Source of the DNA: Hymenobacter rubidus
GTDB taxonomy: Bacteria; Bacteroidota; Bacteroidia; Cytophagales; Hymenobacteraceae
Direction: 5' to 3'
DNA length: 64,000 nucleotides
Assembly: GCF_016734815.1 (NCBI RefSeq)
Contig: NZ_JAERQF010000028.1
Span: forward strand, 1 to 64,000
The translations under genes were made by a program, and so were the position numbers. How positions within the stretch are numbered: the stretch's first letter is position 1; every line of letters starts with the position of its first letter. Positions 42,966 to 51,277 of this stretch are shown here, in pieces. A model generated the notes under the pieces. The model searched no databases. It had not been told where the DNA came from and saw nothing but the letters and a program-made list of their open reading frames with translations.

Positions 42966-44642
42966 ATGCGGCTCCAACTCCACTTCTCCTTGTTTTCTCC
43001 GGTGCTTGTCGGCAGCTGGCTGGTGTTGGCGGGTTTCACGGCCCGGGCCCAGGCACCCACCTCCATTCCCGAGCCGCTGGTAGAGAATCCGGCCCCCGCC
43101 CGGCCCACCAATTTCCTGTCGCCTGCCTTTCATAAGCAACGCCGGGAGTTGTTGCGTGCGCAGCTGCCGGCGCACAGCGTGGCTGTGGTGTTTGCCGCCC
43201 CGGTGCGCAACCGAGCCAACGACGTGGACTTCATCTACCACCAAAACCCCGATTTTTATTACCTCACCGGCTACGACGAGCCCGATGCCGTGCTGCTCCT
43301 CTTCAAGGAGCCGCGCACCGTGGGCGGGCAGCCCGGCGTGACGGAAGCCCTCTTCACCCAGCCCCGCAACCCCGCCCGCGAGCAGTGGACCGGCCGCCGG
43401 CTGGGCGCGGCCGGCGCCAAATCCGAGCTGGCCCTGCAATACACCGCCGACAACAAGGCCTTCGCGGCCGCCGGCTTGCCGTGGGCTGATTTTGAGCACG
43501 TGTTGTTCGACAACTTGCCCCTGGACACGCGCGACGACGCCAGCAACCCCGCCGACTTGCACAACCTAGTGGGCACGTTTCGACAGCAGTCCGGCGTGCC
43601 CGCCGACTACAGCCCGGCCGTGAGCAACGTGGAAAGCATTGTGCGGCGCTACGGCCGCGGCGACGCCAAGCGCATGACCGAATACCTCAAGCGCCAGGCG
43701 CAGGAAAGCCCGGCCGTGGCCAAGTCGCCGCTCATCAGCGCTTACCTGGCTGCTACCACCGATGTCCAGCGCGAAGCCGCCATCAACGCCCGCCCGGTTG
43801 GCCGCCTCGACGACACCACGCTGGGCGAAAAGCTCGACGAGCTGCGCGCCATCAAAACTCCCGAGGAACTAGTGTTGCTGCGCCGCGCCATTCGCATCAG
43901 CGCCCAGGGCCAGCGCGAGGTGATGAAGCTGCTCCGCCCCGACATGGGCGAAATGGAGGTGCAGGGCCTGCACGAGTACGTGTACCGCCGCTACGGCGCC
44001 GAGTTTCAGGGCTACCCCAGCATTGTGGGCGGCGGGGCCAACGGCTGCATCCTGCACTACGAAACCAACGACCGCCAGCGCCTCGACAACGACCTCGTGC
44101 TCATGGATTGCGGCGCCGAGTACCACGGCTACTCCGCCGATGTGACGCGCACCGCGCCGCCCTCCGGCACCTTCGGCCCCGCCCAGCGCCAGATTTACGA
44201 GTTGGTGCTGGCCGCCCAGGAGGCCGGCTTTGCCGCCTGCAAGCCCGGCGCCAGCTTTGATGCCCCCAACAAAGCCACCCAGGAAGTGGTGGCTGCGGGC
44301 TTGCTGAAGCTCGGCATCATCAAGAAAAAGGAAGAATTCCGCCGGTACTACCCGCACGGCGCCAGCCACTACCTGGGCCTCGACGTGCACGACCGCGGCC
44401 CCGGCGGCCCGTTGCAGGCCGGCAACGTCATCACCGTCGAGCCCGGCATCTACATCCCCGCCGGCTCGCCCTGCGACCCGAAATGGTGGAACATCGGGGT
44501 GCGCATCGAAGACGACGCCCTCATCACGGCCACGGGCTACGAGAACCTCTCGGCCGAAGCGCCCCGCACCGTGGCCGATATCGAGAAGCTCATGGCCGAA
44601 CCCAGCGCGCTGGAAGGCTTTAAGCTGCCGGAACTGAAGTGA
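42966..44642 (+). CDS. pepP: Exported Xaa-Pro aminopeptidase (aminopeptidase P)
   Basis: A 558-residue M24B metallopeptidase that removes N-terminal residues before proline. A signal peptide (residues 1-29, ending ARAQ) makes it periplasmic, unlike E. coli PepP. The N-terminal creatinase-like domain (60-270, NPDFYYLTGYDEPDAVLLLFKEP) precedes the pita-bread domain. Metal ligands are visible: Asp in VLMDCGAEYHGYSADVTRT (two), His in HGASHYLGLDVHD, Glu in TVEPGIYIP and Glu in GVRIEDDALIT. It interrupts the usual rpmB-rpmG order and is flanked by palindromic elements on both sides. Confidence 0.95.
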   Translation: MRLQLHFSLFSPVLVGSWLVLAGFTARAQAPTSIPEPLVENPAPARPTNFLSPAFHKQRRELLRAQLPAHSVAVVFAAPVRNRANDVDFIYHQNPDFYYLTGYDEPDAVLLLFKEPRTVGGQPGVTEALFTQPRNPAREQWTGRRLGAAGAKSELALQYTADNKAFAAAGLPWADFEHVLFDNLPLDTRDDASNPADLHNLVGTFRQQSGVPADYSPAVSNVESIVRRYGRGDAKRMTEYLKRQAQESPAVAKSPLISAYLAATTDVQREAAINARPVGRLDDTTLGEKLDELRAIKTPEELVLLRRAIRISAQGQREVMKLLRPDMGEMEVQGLHEYVYRRYGAEFQGYPSIVGGGANGCILHYETNDRQRLDNDLVLMDCGAEYHGYSADVTRTAPPSGTFGPAQRQIYELVLAAQEAGFAACKPGASFDAPNKATQEVVAAGLLKLGIIKKKEEFRRYYPHGASHYLGLDVHDRGPGGPLQAGNVITVEPGIYIPAGSPCDPKWWNIGVRIEDDALITATGYENLSAEAPRTVADIEKLMAEPSALEGFKLPELK

Positions 44643-44673
44643 CAGCGTATTTTTAGATTGATAATCGCAAAAC

Positions 44674-44763
44674 GTCCTGCTGAGCGCAGCCGAAGCATCT
44701 CTACTGCAATAGTAAAATCGATTAGTTGCACGGGAGAGATGCTTCGGCTGCGCTCAGCAGGAC
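44674..44763. repeat. Palindrome, 29-bp perfect arms
   Basis: Arms 44674-44702 and 44735-44763 are exact complements, core GAGCGCAGCCGAAGCATC. It lies between pepP and the rpmG promoter. Confidence 0.97.
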
Positions 44764-44826
44764 CGCCTTTTGTGGTGCGTTAAGCAGCCGTTCTGCTTCT
44801 CCAACTGAAAGTTGCGACATAACTTT

Positions 44827-44856
44827 TTGCCATTGCCAAAAATCCCCGTACCTTTG
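44827..44856 (+). promoter_or_regulatory. Promoter for rpmG: TTG-N19-TACCTTTG
   Basis: TTG (44827-44829), 19-bp spacer, TACCTTTG (44849-44856): a full consensus match, with a leader of about 30 bases before rpmG. Confidence 0.8.
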
Positions 44857-44891
44857 CAGTCCTAAAATCAAAAACATACACCCCCGTCGAG

Positions 44892-45074
44892 ATGGCCAAG
44901 AAAGGAAACCGGGTGCAGGTTATCATGGAATGCACCGAGCATAAAACCTCGGGGATGCCGGGCACCTCGCGCTACATCACCACCAAGAACCGCAAGAACA
45001 CCCCTGAGCGCATCGAGTTGAAGAAATTCAACCCCATCCTCAAGAAAATGACCGTTCACAAGGAAATTAAATAA
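44892..45074 (+). CDS. rpmG: 50S ribosomal protein L33
   Basis: A 60-residue ribosomal protein beginning MAKKGNRVQVIMECTEHK and ending LKKMTVHKEIK. It has one Cys (Cys14) in place of the four zinc-binding cysteines, so it is a C-minus form. It is followed after 8 bp by the DUF4295 gene, an arrangement conserved in Bacteroidota. Confidence 0.97.
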   Translation: MAKKGNRVQVIMECTEHKTSGMPGTSRYITTKNRKNTPERIELKKFNPILKKMTVHKEIK

Positions 45075-45082
45075 CCTGAACA

Positions 45083-45247
45083 ATGGCTAAGAAAGTAGTT
45101 GCTACGCTGAAAACCACCGAGAACGCCAAGAACTGGGCCAAGGTGATTCGTGCCGTGAAATCGGAGAAAACGGGTGCCTACACCTTCAAAGAGGAAATGA
45201 TTCTCCTCGACAAAGTGCAGGAGTACCTGGCCACCGGCAACAAATAA
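45083..45247 (+). CDS. DUF4295 protein
   Basis: A 54-residue basic protein, MAKKVVATLKTTENAKNWAK to EYLATGNK. This tiny Bacteroidota-specific family almost always sits between rpmG and ftsY, as here, and may be a ribosome-associated protein; that role is inferred from position only. It starts 8 bp after rpmG and ends before a terminator. Confidence 0.92.
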   Translation: MAKKVVATLKTTENAKNWAKVIRAVKSEKTGAYTFKEEMILLDKVQEYLATGNK

Positions 45248-45277
45248 GTTTGCTCGCCCCGGCTTCGTTTAAAGTAT

Positions 45278-45304
45278 AAAAGTCCCACCTTCGTGGGACT
45301 TTTT
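45278..45304 (+). terminator. Terminator after rpmG-DUF4295
   Basis: Stem AGTCCCAC/GTGGGACT with a CTTC loop and a T run, 30 bp after the DUF4295 stop. Confidence 0.9.
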
Positions 45305-45317
45305 GCGTGTAATACGT

Positions 45318-45426
45318 CTGTCATGCTGACGAAGGAAGCATCCTACTCACGGCCCCTTTCGTCAGCCTTCCCTCATCCCCCCGCGCCGCGAACGTGATAA
45401 GATGCTTCGCCGGCTCAGCATGACAG
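45318..45426. repeat. Degenerate palindrome of the GAAGCATC family
   Basis: Ends CTGTCATGCTGA (45318-45329) and its exact complement (45415-45426), with GAAGCATC (45335-45342) and GATGCTTC (45401-45408) inside. The centre is longer and less symmetrical than in other copies. It lies 9 bp before ftsY. Confidence 0.8.
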
Positions 45427-45435
45427 TTTCCCCTC

Positions 45436-46407
45436 ATGGGCCTCTTCGATTTTTTTAAAAAGGACAAGGAAAGCAGCACGCAGCAAGCCTCGCTCGATGC
45501 CGGACTGGAAAAAACAAAAACCAGCTTTTTTGAGCAGTTGAGCAAGGCCGTGGTGGGCAAAAACACCGTGGACGAAGCCGTGCTCGACGATTTGGAAAGC
45601 CTGCTCGTGCACGCCGACGTGGGCATCGAAACTACGGTGAAGGTCATCGACCGCATTGAGGCGCGCGTGGCGCGCGACAAATACGTGAGCACCGGCGAGC
45701 TGGACCGCATTCTGCGCGAAGAAATAGCGGCACTGTTGGAAGACAACAAATCGGGTTCGATGGCCGTGCTTGATAGCGCGGGCAGCACCGGCCAACCCTA
45801 CGTCATTATGGTGGTGGGCGTGAACGGGGTGGGCAAAACCACGACTATCGGCAAGCTGGCCCACCGTTTCCACTCGGCCGGCAAAAAGGTGGTGCTGGGC
45901 GCCGCCGATACCTTCCGGGCCGCCGCCGTGGACCAGCTCATCATCTGGGGGCAGCGCGTGGGCGTGCCCGTGGTAAGCCACGGCATGAACACCGACCCCG
46001 CCTCCGTGGCCTTCGACGCCGTGAAAAAAGGCGTGGAAATGGGCGCTGACGTGGTCATCATCGACACGGCCGGCCGCCTGCACAACAAGGTGAACCTGAT
46101 GAACGAGCTGAGCAAAATCAAGCGCGTGATGCAGAAGATGATTCCCGACGCGCCTCACGAGGTGCTGCTGGTGCTGGACGGCAGCACGGGCCAAAATGCT
46201 TTCTTGCAAGCCAAGGAATTCATCAAAGCCACCGAAGTCACGGCCCTGGCCATCACCAAGCTCGACGGCACCGCCCGCGGCGGCGTGGTTATCGGCATAT
46301 CGGACCAGTTCAGCATTCCGGTGCGTTACATTGGGGTGGGGGAGAAGATGACCGACTTGCAACTGTTTGACCGGCACACCTTCGTGAACTCGTTGTTTAA
46401 GAAATAA
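45436..46407 (+). CDS. ftsY: Signal recognition particle receptor FtsY
   Basis: A 323-residue SRP GTPase that docks ribosomes making membrane proteins at the inner membrane. The N-domain (about 20-115) and G-domain are complete: P-loop GVNGVGKTTT (128-137), AADTFRAAAVDQL, DTAGRLHNKVNLMNEL, DGSTGQNA, TKLDGTARGG and the closing GVGEKMTDLQLFD. The acidic A-domain of E. coli FtsY is missing, as is usual outside enterobacteria. The start MGLFDFFKKDKE gives a short amphipathic membrane-targeting helix. A palindrome immediately upstream leaves no room for a long leader. Confidence 0.97.
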   Translation: MGLFDFFKKDKESSTQQASLDAGLEKTKTSFFEQLSKAVVGKNTVDEAVLDDLESLLVHADVGIETTVKVIDRIEARVARDKYVSTGELDRILREEIAALLEDNKSGSMAVLDSAGSTGQPYVIMVVGVNGVGKTTTIGKLAHRFHSAGKKVVLGAADTFRAAAVDQLIIWGQRVGVPVVSHGMNTDPASVAFDAVKKGVEMGADVVIIDTAGRLHNKVNLMNELSKIKRVMQKMIPDAPHEVLLVLDGSTGQNAFLQAKEFIKATEVTALAITKLDGTARGGVVIGISDQFSIPVRYIGVGEKMTDLQLFDRHTFVNSLFKK

Positions 46408-46538
46408 ACGCCGCCGTCTGGCGTTTGCCGGAGATGGCGGGTACTTCGCCCGTGGGCCTCTTCGCGTGCTGGGGCGTAGGTGGGAACTTTCGTAAGGTTG
46501 GTTTGCCGTTATTATTGCATCAGTTAATGCCGTCCGTT

Positions 46539-46988
46539 ATGCGTCGTCTCGTTCTGCCTGTTGGTTTTTGCGCCCTGCTAGCCGCCGCTGCCTGTGGCAG
46601 CAAGAACAACGACCAGCCAGCCATTCCCTACGCGCCGGTAAACCTCAGCCTCAACCTCACCAACCAGCAATACGTCAACCTGCGCTTCGATAACGGTGCC
46701 GTTACCTTACCCGTAAGTGGCCCGGCCGGCAACGGCGGCGTAAAGGGCGTCATCGTGGTTCGGCAGAGTGCCGGTTCGTATCTGGCCTTCGAACGCAACT
46801 GTCCCTATCAACCTTACAATGCCTGTGCATTGGTCAGCCTGGACCGCAATTCGAAGTTGTTTATGCGTGATTCGTGCTGTAACTCACAATTTGATTTGCG
46901 GGGTCAAATAACCGGTGGCCCCAGCCCCTTGCCACTCAAACAATACAGTGTCAGCGTACAAGGCAATTTGCTTAGCATCACCAATTGA
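46539..46988 (+). CDS. Lipoprotein with Rieske-like fold and altered cluster ligands
   Basis: A 149-residue lipoprotein (lipobox AAAAC, Cys19). The part from residue 80 has the order of a Rieske domain: YLAFERNCPYQPYNACALVS, then DSCCNSQFDLRGQITGGPSPLPLKQYSVSVQGNLLSI, where FDLxGxxxxGPxPxPLKxY is the usual post-cluster signature. By alignment by eye the ligand pair C-x-H is Cys88-x-Tyr90 and the pair C-P-x-H is Asp111-x-x-Cys114. Both histidines are therefore absent, so a normal Rieske cluster is unlikely. The start could also be the ATG four codons upstream. Function unknown. Confidence 0.7.
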   Translation: MRRLVLPVGFCALLAAAACGSKNNDQPAIPYAPVNLSLNLTNQQYVNLRFDNGAVTLPVSGPAGNGGVKGVIVVRQSAGSYLAFERNCPYQPYNACALVSLDRNSKLFMRDSCCNSQFDLRGQITGGPSPLPLKQYSVSVQGNLLSITN

Positions 46989-47027
46989 GGCGGCTGTCAA
47001 TTTTTTTGAAAAAAATGTGTTGCAGGC

Positions 47028-47058
47028 TTGCGCCTTTTTGGAGAAGGTCGTAAGTTTG
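47028..47058 (+). promoter_or_regulatory. Promoter for tRNA-Asn: TTG-N20-TAAGTTTG
   Basis: TTG (47028-47030), 20-bp spacer and TAAGTTTG (47051-47058) lie 42 bp upstream of the tRNA. Confidence 0.75.
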
Positions 47059-47099
47059 CACTCCGAAACAACAACAACCGGGTTTCGGACTAGAAAAAA

Positions 47100-47173
47100 G
47101 CTTCCTTAGCTCAGCCGGTTAGAGCATCTGACTGTTAATCAGAGGGTCCCTGGTTCGAGCCCAGGAGGGAGCG
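47100..47173 (+). tRNA. tRNA-Asn (GTT)
   Basis: A 74-base cloverleaf: acceptor GCTTCCT with AGGGAGC (one G-T pair), D-stem GCTC/GAGC, anticodon stem TCTGA/TCAGA with loop CTGTTAA (anticodon GTT), T-stem CCTGG/CCAGG with TTCGAGC. CCA is not encoded. No integrated element is seen at its 3' end. Confidence 0.97.
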
Positions 47174-47184
47174 CTACAAGACAA

Positions 47185-47220
47185 GAAGCCCGCCGATAAC
47201 CGGCGGGCTTCTTTGTTTTT
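47185..47220 (+). terminator. Terminator after tRNA-Asn
   Basis: Stem GAAGCCCGCCG/CGGCGGGCTTC with a T-rich tail; A-rich on the other side too, so it may also serve the converging MFS gene. Confidence 0.9.
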
Positions 47221-47251
47221 CGACGTCAGCTAATTCTTTGCTAGGATGGCA

Positions 47252-48547
47252 TTAGCCAATTGCAGCAGAACACAAGCGCAGACTGGGATTAGCAAAGCCA
47301 CTCTCACCAGTTTTGGTCATTTTTTTCACTGGGGTAATTGCTGGCAAGCAGTACATGCGTTGCCGGATGACGAGGGACGAAAGCACCGTGAGGCCTCCGA
47401 TAGCTGCCAGCGCTGCTGCTAGGCCAAACGCATCGGCCAGTACGCCGGTGAGCAGGGCCCCGATGGCGTAGCCTGCGTCGCGCCAGAAGCGGAAGATGCC
47501 CAAGCTGTGCGCCCGTTGCGCAAGCGGTGCGTATTCGGCAACGGCCGCGAGAAACGTGGGGTACACCAATGCGGTGCCTGCGCCTAGTATGGCCGCCAGC
47601 AGCAGAAACATTGGGTAAGCACCGGTGAATAGCATGGCCAGCAGCACCGCGCCCTGCAGCAGCATGCCCCAGAAGAGCAGGTCTTTTTTGCAAAGCCGGT
47701 CGGCCAGCGGGCCGGTGATGAGCTGGCCCAGGCCCCACACGGCCGGATACACGGCCGCCACGGTGCCAATTTGCGTCAGCGTGAAGCCCTTGCTGGCTAG
47801 CAGCAGCGGAAGCAGGCCCCACACCATGCCGTCGTTCAGGTTATTCACCAGCCCGGCCTGCGTGACGGAACCCAGGTTCGGGTGCCGCCACGTCACGTCC
47901 CAGAAGGAAAGGAGCGGACCATCGGGTGTAGCGGGGGCTTGTGCAGCCTCTAGGCCCACGTGGTGGCGAGTGTCGCGCACCAGCAACGAGCCCAGCAGGC
48001 CCAGCACCGCCAGGCCAATGCCCAAGTAGAAAGGGTATGGCCGCAGGCCGTATTCGGTGGCTAGCCAGCCCGAGGCAAGGGCTGTGGCGGCCACGGCCAG
48101 GTAACCGGCCGACTCGTTCAGGCCCATGGCCAGGCCGCGCTGCCTGGGCCCGACGAGGTCAATTTTCATCACCACCGTGCTCGACCAGGCCAGACCTTGG
48201 TTTAGGCCGAGCAGCACGTTGGCGGCAATGACCCAGCCCCAACTTGGGGCCCAGAGCAGCAGGAGCGGCACGGGTAGCCCAAAGAGCCAGCCGATAACCA
48301 GCAGATTTTTGCGACCAACCTGGTTGGCCCAGGCTCCTGCGTAGTAATTGGCTGCGGCTTTGGTGAGGCCAAAAACGACGATGAAGGACAGAATGGCCGA
48401 GCGGGCTACCAAATGAAACTCCTGCTCGGCCAGCCGGGGTAGGATGCTGCGCTCCAGCCCCACCATGCCGCCCACAAAGGCATTGATGAGCACCAACAGG
48501 CTGAATTGCCGCCAGTTTTCGCGTAGGCCGAGTTGAGGAGTGTTCAT
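47252..48547 (-). CDS. MFS transporter, last gene of the sulfur operon
   Basis: A 431-residue inner-membrane carrier with 12 predicted helices. The segment NQVGRKNLLVIGWLFGLPVP is the MFS loop 2-3 signature, GLNESAGYLAVAATALASGWLA helix 5 and GPLADRLCKKDLLFWGM its repeat in the second half. Substrate cannot be read from sequence. It begins 28 bp after the DsrE-like gene on the same strand and so is the probable last gene of the operon; a role in exporting a sulfur compound is conjecture. The final 25 residues run into a polar tail. Confidence 0.85.
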   Translation of the reverse strand: MNTPQLGLRENWRQFSLLVLINAFVGGMVGLERSILPRLAEQEFHLVARSAILSFIVVFGLTKAAANYYAGAWANQVGRKNLLVIGWLFGLPVPLLLLWAPSWGWVIAANVLLGLNQGLAWSSTVVMKIDLVGPRQRGLAMGLNESAGYLAVAATALASGWLATEYGLRPYPFYLGIGLAVLGLLGSLLVRDTRHHVGLEAAQAPATPDGPLLSFWDVTWRHPNLGSVTQAGLVNNLNDGMVWGLLPLLLASKGFTLTQIGTVAAVYPAVWGLGQLITGPLADRLCKKDLLFWGMLLQGAVLLAMLFTGAYPMFLLLAAILGAGTALVYPTFLAAVAEYAPLAQRAHSLGIFRFWRDAGYAIGALLTGVLADAFGLAAALAAIGGLTVLSSLVIRQRMYCLPAITPVKKMTKTGESGFANPSLRLCSAAIG

Positions 48548-48575
48548 TAGGGGTGTGGGTGTGGGAAAGGTTTGG

Positions 48576-49121
48576 CTATGGGTGTACCAGCACCCAGCCC
48601 TCCGTTTGCCGAATAATCAATTCGCCGTTGCCGGTGGGCACCACCGAGATATAGGGCAGCAGGTCGTCCTTGGTAAGCTTGTATGCTTTCATCGAATTGG
48701 CGCACTGCGCCAGAACGACGCCCGCCTGCTGCAACGCCAGCACGTCGGCCTCGTAGGGTTGGTCTTTTTTGAACACGACAGTGCCGCCGCTGAACACCAC
48801 CAGCTCCAGCTCCAGCTTGCCTTTCAGGCGCGGGTCTTCGAGGGCGTTTTTCATGTTGTGCAGCGTCTGGTTGATGAGCTTGGGGTCGTTGCTGTCGAGC
48901 TGGTACACGGCGCGGTAGTGGCCTTTGGTGGCCGGCGCGCCCACGTAGCTGGCAGCTTTGGCCGCATAGGCAGCATTGGGCGGGGTGAGAGCTGGCGCCG
49001 GGGTGGCCGGAGCGGTGGCTGCGGGTGCGGCGGGCAGTGTGGTTTGGGCGAGGCTAACGCCGGGCCCGGCAACGAGCAGCAATGCCATGCAGGCGAGCAG
49101 TCGGGCACAGAAATTTGACAT
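48576..49121 (-). CDS. Exported DsrE/DsrF-like protein
   Basis: A 181-residue protein with signal peptide (MSNFCARLLACMALLLVAGPGVSLAQ) and a Pro/Ala linker (27-55). The folded part has the DsrE-like pattern: HYRAVYQLDSNDPKLINQTLHNMKNALEDPRLKGKLELELVVFSGGTVVF, then a conserved Cys in VVLAQCANSMKAYKLTKDDLLPYISVVP. DsrE proteins carry persulfide sulfur on this Cys between sulfurtransferases. Periplasmic location fits a partner role with the cytochrome encoded 37 bp upstream. The ATG at 49121 is chosen over one two codons earlier. Confidence 0.8.
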   Translation of the reverse strand: MSNFCARLLACMALLLVAGPGVSLAQTTLPAAPAATAPATPAPALTPPNAAYAAKAASYVGAPATKGHYRAVYQLDSNDPKLINQTLHNMKNALEDPRLKGKLELELVVFSGGTVVFKKDQPYEADVLALQQAGVVLAQCANSMKAYKLTKDDLLPYISVVPTGNGELIIRQTEGWVLVHP

Positions 49122-49158
49122 GAGCAAGGAAGAAAAATGAGGTATAAATCGGCGGAAG

Positions 49159-50205
49159 TTAGCGGGTAGTCAGCTGCGGGTGCGCTGCCTCAATGGGTTG
49201 GTACGGGCCAAACTTGTGTTGCTTCTCGGAGAAAGAGTCTGGGTAAGGTCCGAAAGGATGGTCCACGGGCTTCTGGCCGATATCGGGCCAGTCGTGCGGC
49301 GTGGCCAGGTGCGGGCGTGGTTGCGAGTTCACGAAGGCTGCCACGTCCCAAGCCTGCGCGTCGGTGAGCTGCGGGTGGTCGAAGGTAGCTCCGAAGGGCA
49401 TGGCTGCTTTCACGTACTTAGCCAGGTTCGACACCCGAAACAGGCCCGCGCCGTCGTTGTAGCTATGCGGCCCCCACAGCGGCGGGTATTGGTAGCCGGC
49501 GTTGTCGGCCAGCTTCTGGCCCTGGCCCGCGGGGCCGTGGCAGCGCTGGCACTTGGCGGCAAACACGGCTTTGCCAATCAGCGGGTTGGCGGCCCGGTCG
49601 AGGTAGGGCAGCGTCATAAAGCCCGTGCCGTACACCTTCTTGCCTTTGGGAAAGTCCTGGCCCAGCCACTTGATGTAGGCCACAATGGCGCGCATCTCGC
49701 GGCTGCTGTCGGGCACGGCCCGGCCGTTGAGGCTGCGCTTCATGCAATCGGCCACGCGTTTTTCAATGCCTTCAACCGTGCCCGACCGAGCCCGCCACTT
49801 GGGGTAAGTGGCGGCCACGGCCAGGTAATTGTTGGCGAAGCCCTGGGTGCCGCCCTGCAAGTGGCAGTTTTGGCAATTCATGCCATTGGTGAGGTGTGCC
49901 ACCGAGCCTTGGGGCCCCAAATACCGGGCTGTGTGGGCAATCAGCTCTCGCCCGTAGCGAATCTGGCGGCCGGCGGCGGTGCGCGGAAGGGTGGCCGTGT
50001 CCGGGGCCGGGGTGGCCGGGCGGTGGTAGCTCCCGGCCGGAGGCGGGCCTTCGGTGGCTTCGTCTTCCAACACCACGGGCACGGGGCGCGGGCCATACAG
50101 CCGCACGACGACCACCGCAACGACCAGCACCACGGCCGCTGTCAGCAACATGAGCAGGCGCACCAGGCGGGGCAGCAGCTGCACCCGTTCGTCCGTGGGC
50201 TTCAT
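49159..50205 (-). CDS. TsdA-like dihaem c-type cytochrome (thiosulfate dehydrogenase family)
   Basis: A 348-residue protein with an N-terminal membrane anchor (residues 15-35). Two haem c sites are present, CQNCH (111-115) and CQRCH (219-223). Between them CMKRSLNGR (Cys154) matches the Cys ligand motif of SoxA/TsdA haem 1, the site that reacts with thiosulfate. TsdA couples two thiosulfates to tetrathionate and passes electrons to the respiratory chain, or works in reverse. The second domain carries the usual distal Met candidates (VKAAMPFG). Its place among sulfur genes supports the assignment; enzyme direction is unknown. Confidence 0.82.
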   Translation of the reverse strand: MKPTDERVQLLPRLVRLLMLLTAAVVLVVAVVVVRLYGPRPVPVVLEDEATEGPPPAGSYHRPATPAPDTATLPRTAAGRQIRYGRELIAHTARYLGPQGSVAHLTNGMNCQNCHLQGGTQGFANNYLAVAATYPKWRARSGTVEGIEKRVADCMKRSLNGRAVPDSSREMRAIVAYIKWLGQDFPKGKKVYGTGFMTLPYLDRAANPLIGKAVFAAKCQRCHGPAGQGQKLADNAGYQYPPLWGPHSYNDGAGLFRVSNLAKYVKAAMPFGATFDHPQLTDAQAWDVAAFVNSQPRPHLATPHDWPDIGQKPVDHPFGPYPDSFSEKQHKFGPYQPIEAAHPQLTTR

Positions 50206-50296
50206 AGGGCAGGCGTGGGTTTAGGCGCAAAGGGCCATGTGGTAATTTACGGGTGATTTCCCAATGCCGTAATCGTACTGCGGCGGGCACAGCAGC

Positions 50297-50707
50297 TCAG
50301 TGGGGCAGCTTTTCGCGCAAGGCGCTGTAGGTCCAGGTGCCGGCCAGCGCCGCCAGAATCATCACCGCTGCCGCGCCCACGCCACTGCCCAGCTGCGCAA
50401 ACAACGGGCCGGGGCAGGCCCCGGTGATGGCCCAGCCGAGGCCGAAAATGAAGCCGCCAATCCAGACGCCGTGGTTGTATTGCTTGTCGACAATGGCAAT
50501 GGGCTCGCCATCGATGGTCCGCAGGCGGTTGCGCTTGATAAGCTGAATGGAAATCAGGCCCACCGCAATGGCCGAGCCGATAACCCCGTACATGTGGAAA
50601 GCCTGGAAACGGAACATTTCCTGAATCCGGAACCAGCTGATGACTTCGCTTTTGGTCAGGATAATGCCGAACAGGGTGCCCAGCACCAGGTATTTGAAGT
50701 ATTTCAC
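50297..50707 (-). CDS. YeeE/YedE-type membrane protein (DUF6691), second half
   Basis: A 136-residue inner-membrane protein with four hydrophobic segments. HMYGVIGSAIAVG and GFIFGLGWAITGACPGPLFAQLGSG contain the conserved GxCPGP motif of YeeE/YedE proteins. With the upstream partner it forms a split pair, each half equal to one half of full-length YeeE (TsuA), the thiosulfate uptake channel. The gap to the partner is 9 bp, so they are cotranscribed. Thiosulfate or another small sulfur species is the likely cargo. Confidence 0.88.
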   Translation of the reverse strand: MKYFKYLVLGTLFGIILTKSEVISWFRIQEMFRFQAFHMYGVIGSAIAVGLISIQLIKRNRLRTIDGEPIAIVDKQYNHGVWIGGFIFGLGWAITGACPGPLFAQLGSGVGAAAVMILAALAGTWTYSALREKLPH

Positions 50708-50716
50708 CGGGTCAGA

Positions 50717-51277
50717 TTAAAATAATAACGGATACACCAGCCAGGTCATCACCAGGCCGCCGGCAAAAAAGCCGATGGTGGCTACCAGCGACACCCATTG
50801 CAGGTTCGACAGGCCCGAAATGGCGTGCCCCGAGGTGCAGCCGCCGGCGTAGCGCGTGCCGAAGCCGACCAGAAAGCCGCCAAGCACCAGAAAAAACCAC
50901 CCTTTCCAGTTGGCCAGGTTCTCGAGGGCGAAGAGCTCGCGCGGGAGCAGGCCGCTGAAGTCGGTGAGGTGCATTTGGGCTTTCAGGTCGCGCACCGTTT
51001 CGGCCGAGATGCCGACGACGGCCGGGTGGCCCAGCACCCGGTAGCCGATGAACCCGCCCAGCGCCACGCCCAGCACAAACACCAGGTTCCAGGCTTCGGC
51101 CCGCCAGTTGTAGGTTAGAAACGGGATGCCGGCCGGCAGGCACGCCGCGCACACATGGCGCAGCGAGCTGCTGATGCCCAGCGCCTTGTTGCCCACAAGC
51201 AGCAGCGCGGGCACGGTCAGTCCAATCAGGGGGCCCGCCACGTACCAGGGCCAGGGCTTTTGCAGGAGTTCAAGCAT
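50717..51277 (-). CDS. YeeE/YedE-type membrane protein, first half
   Basis: A 186-residue inner-membrane protein with five or so hydrophobic segments. CAACLPAGIPFL and FLVGFGTRYAGGCTSGHAISGLSNLQ carry the conserved cysteines and the GGCTSGH motif by which YeeE passes thiosulfate. The ATG at 51277 is used; the frame stays open upstream for 49 codons because it is in phase with a rhodanese-like relic. Acts with the DUF6691 partner downstream. Confidence 0.9.
   Translation of the reverse strand: MLELLQKPWPWYVAGPLIGLTVPALLLVGNKALGISSSLRHVCAACLPAGIPFLTYNWRAEAWNLVFVLGVALGGFIGYRVLGHPAVVGISAETVRDLKAQMHLTDFSGLLPRELFALENLANWKGWFFLVLGGFLVGFGTRYAGGCTSGHAISGLSNLQWVSLVATIGFFAGGLVMTWLVYPLLF

Noticed and set aside
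47100..47250. Integrated element next to tRNA-Asn
   Set aside because: No integrase and no repeated tRNA 3' end are visible downstream.
47252..48547. MFS gene as a specific sulfur exporter
   Set aside because: Operon position suggests it, but the sequence gives no substrate signal.
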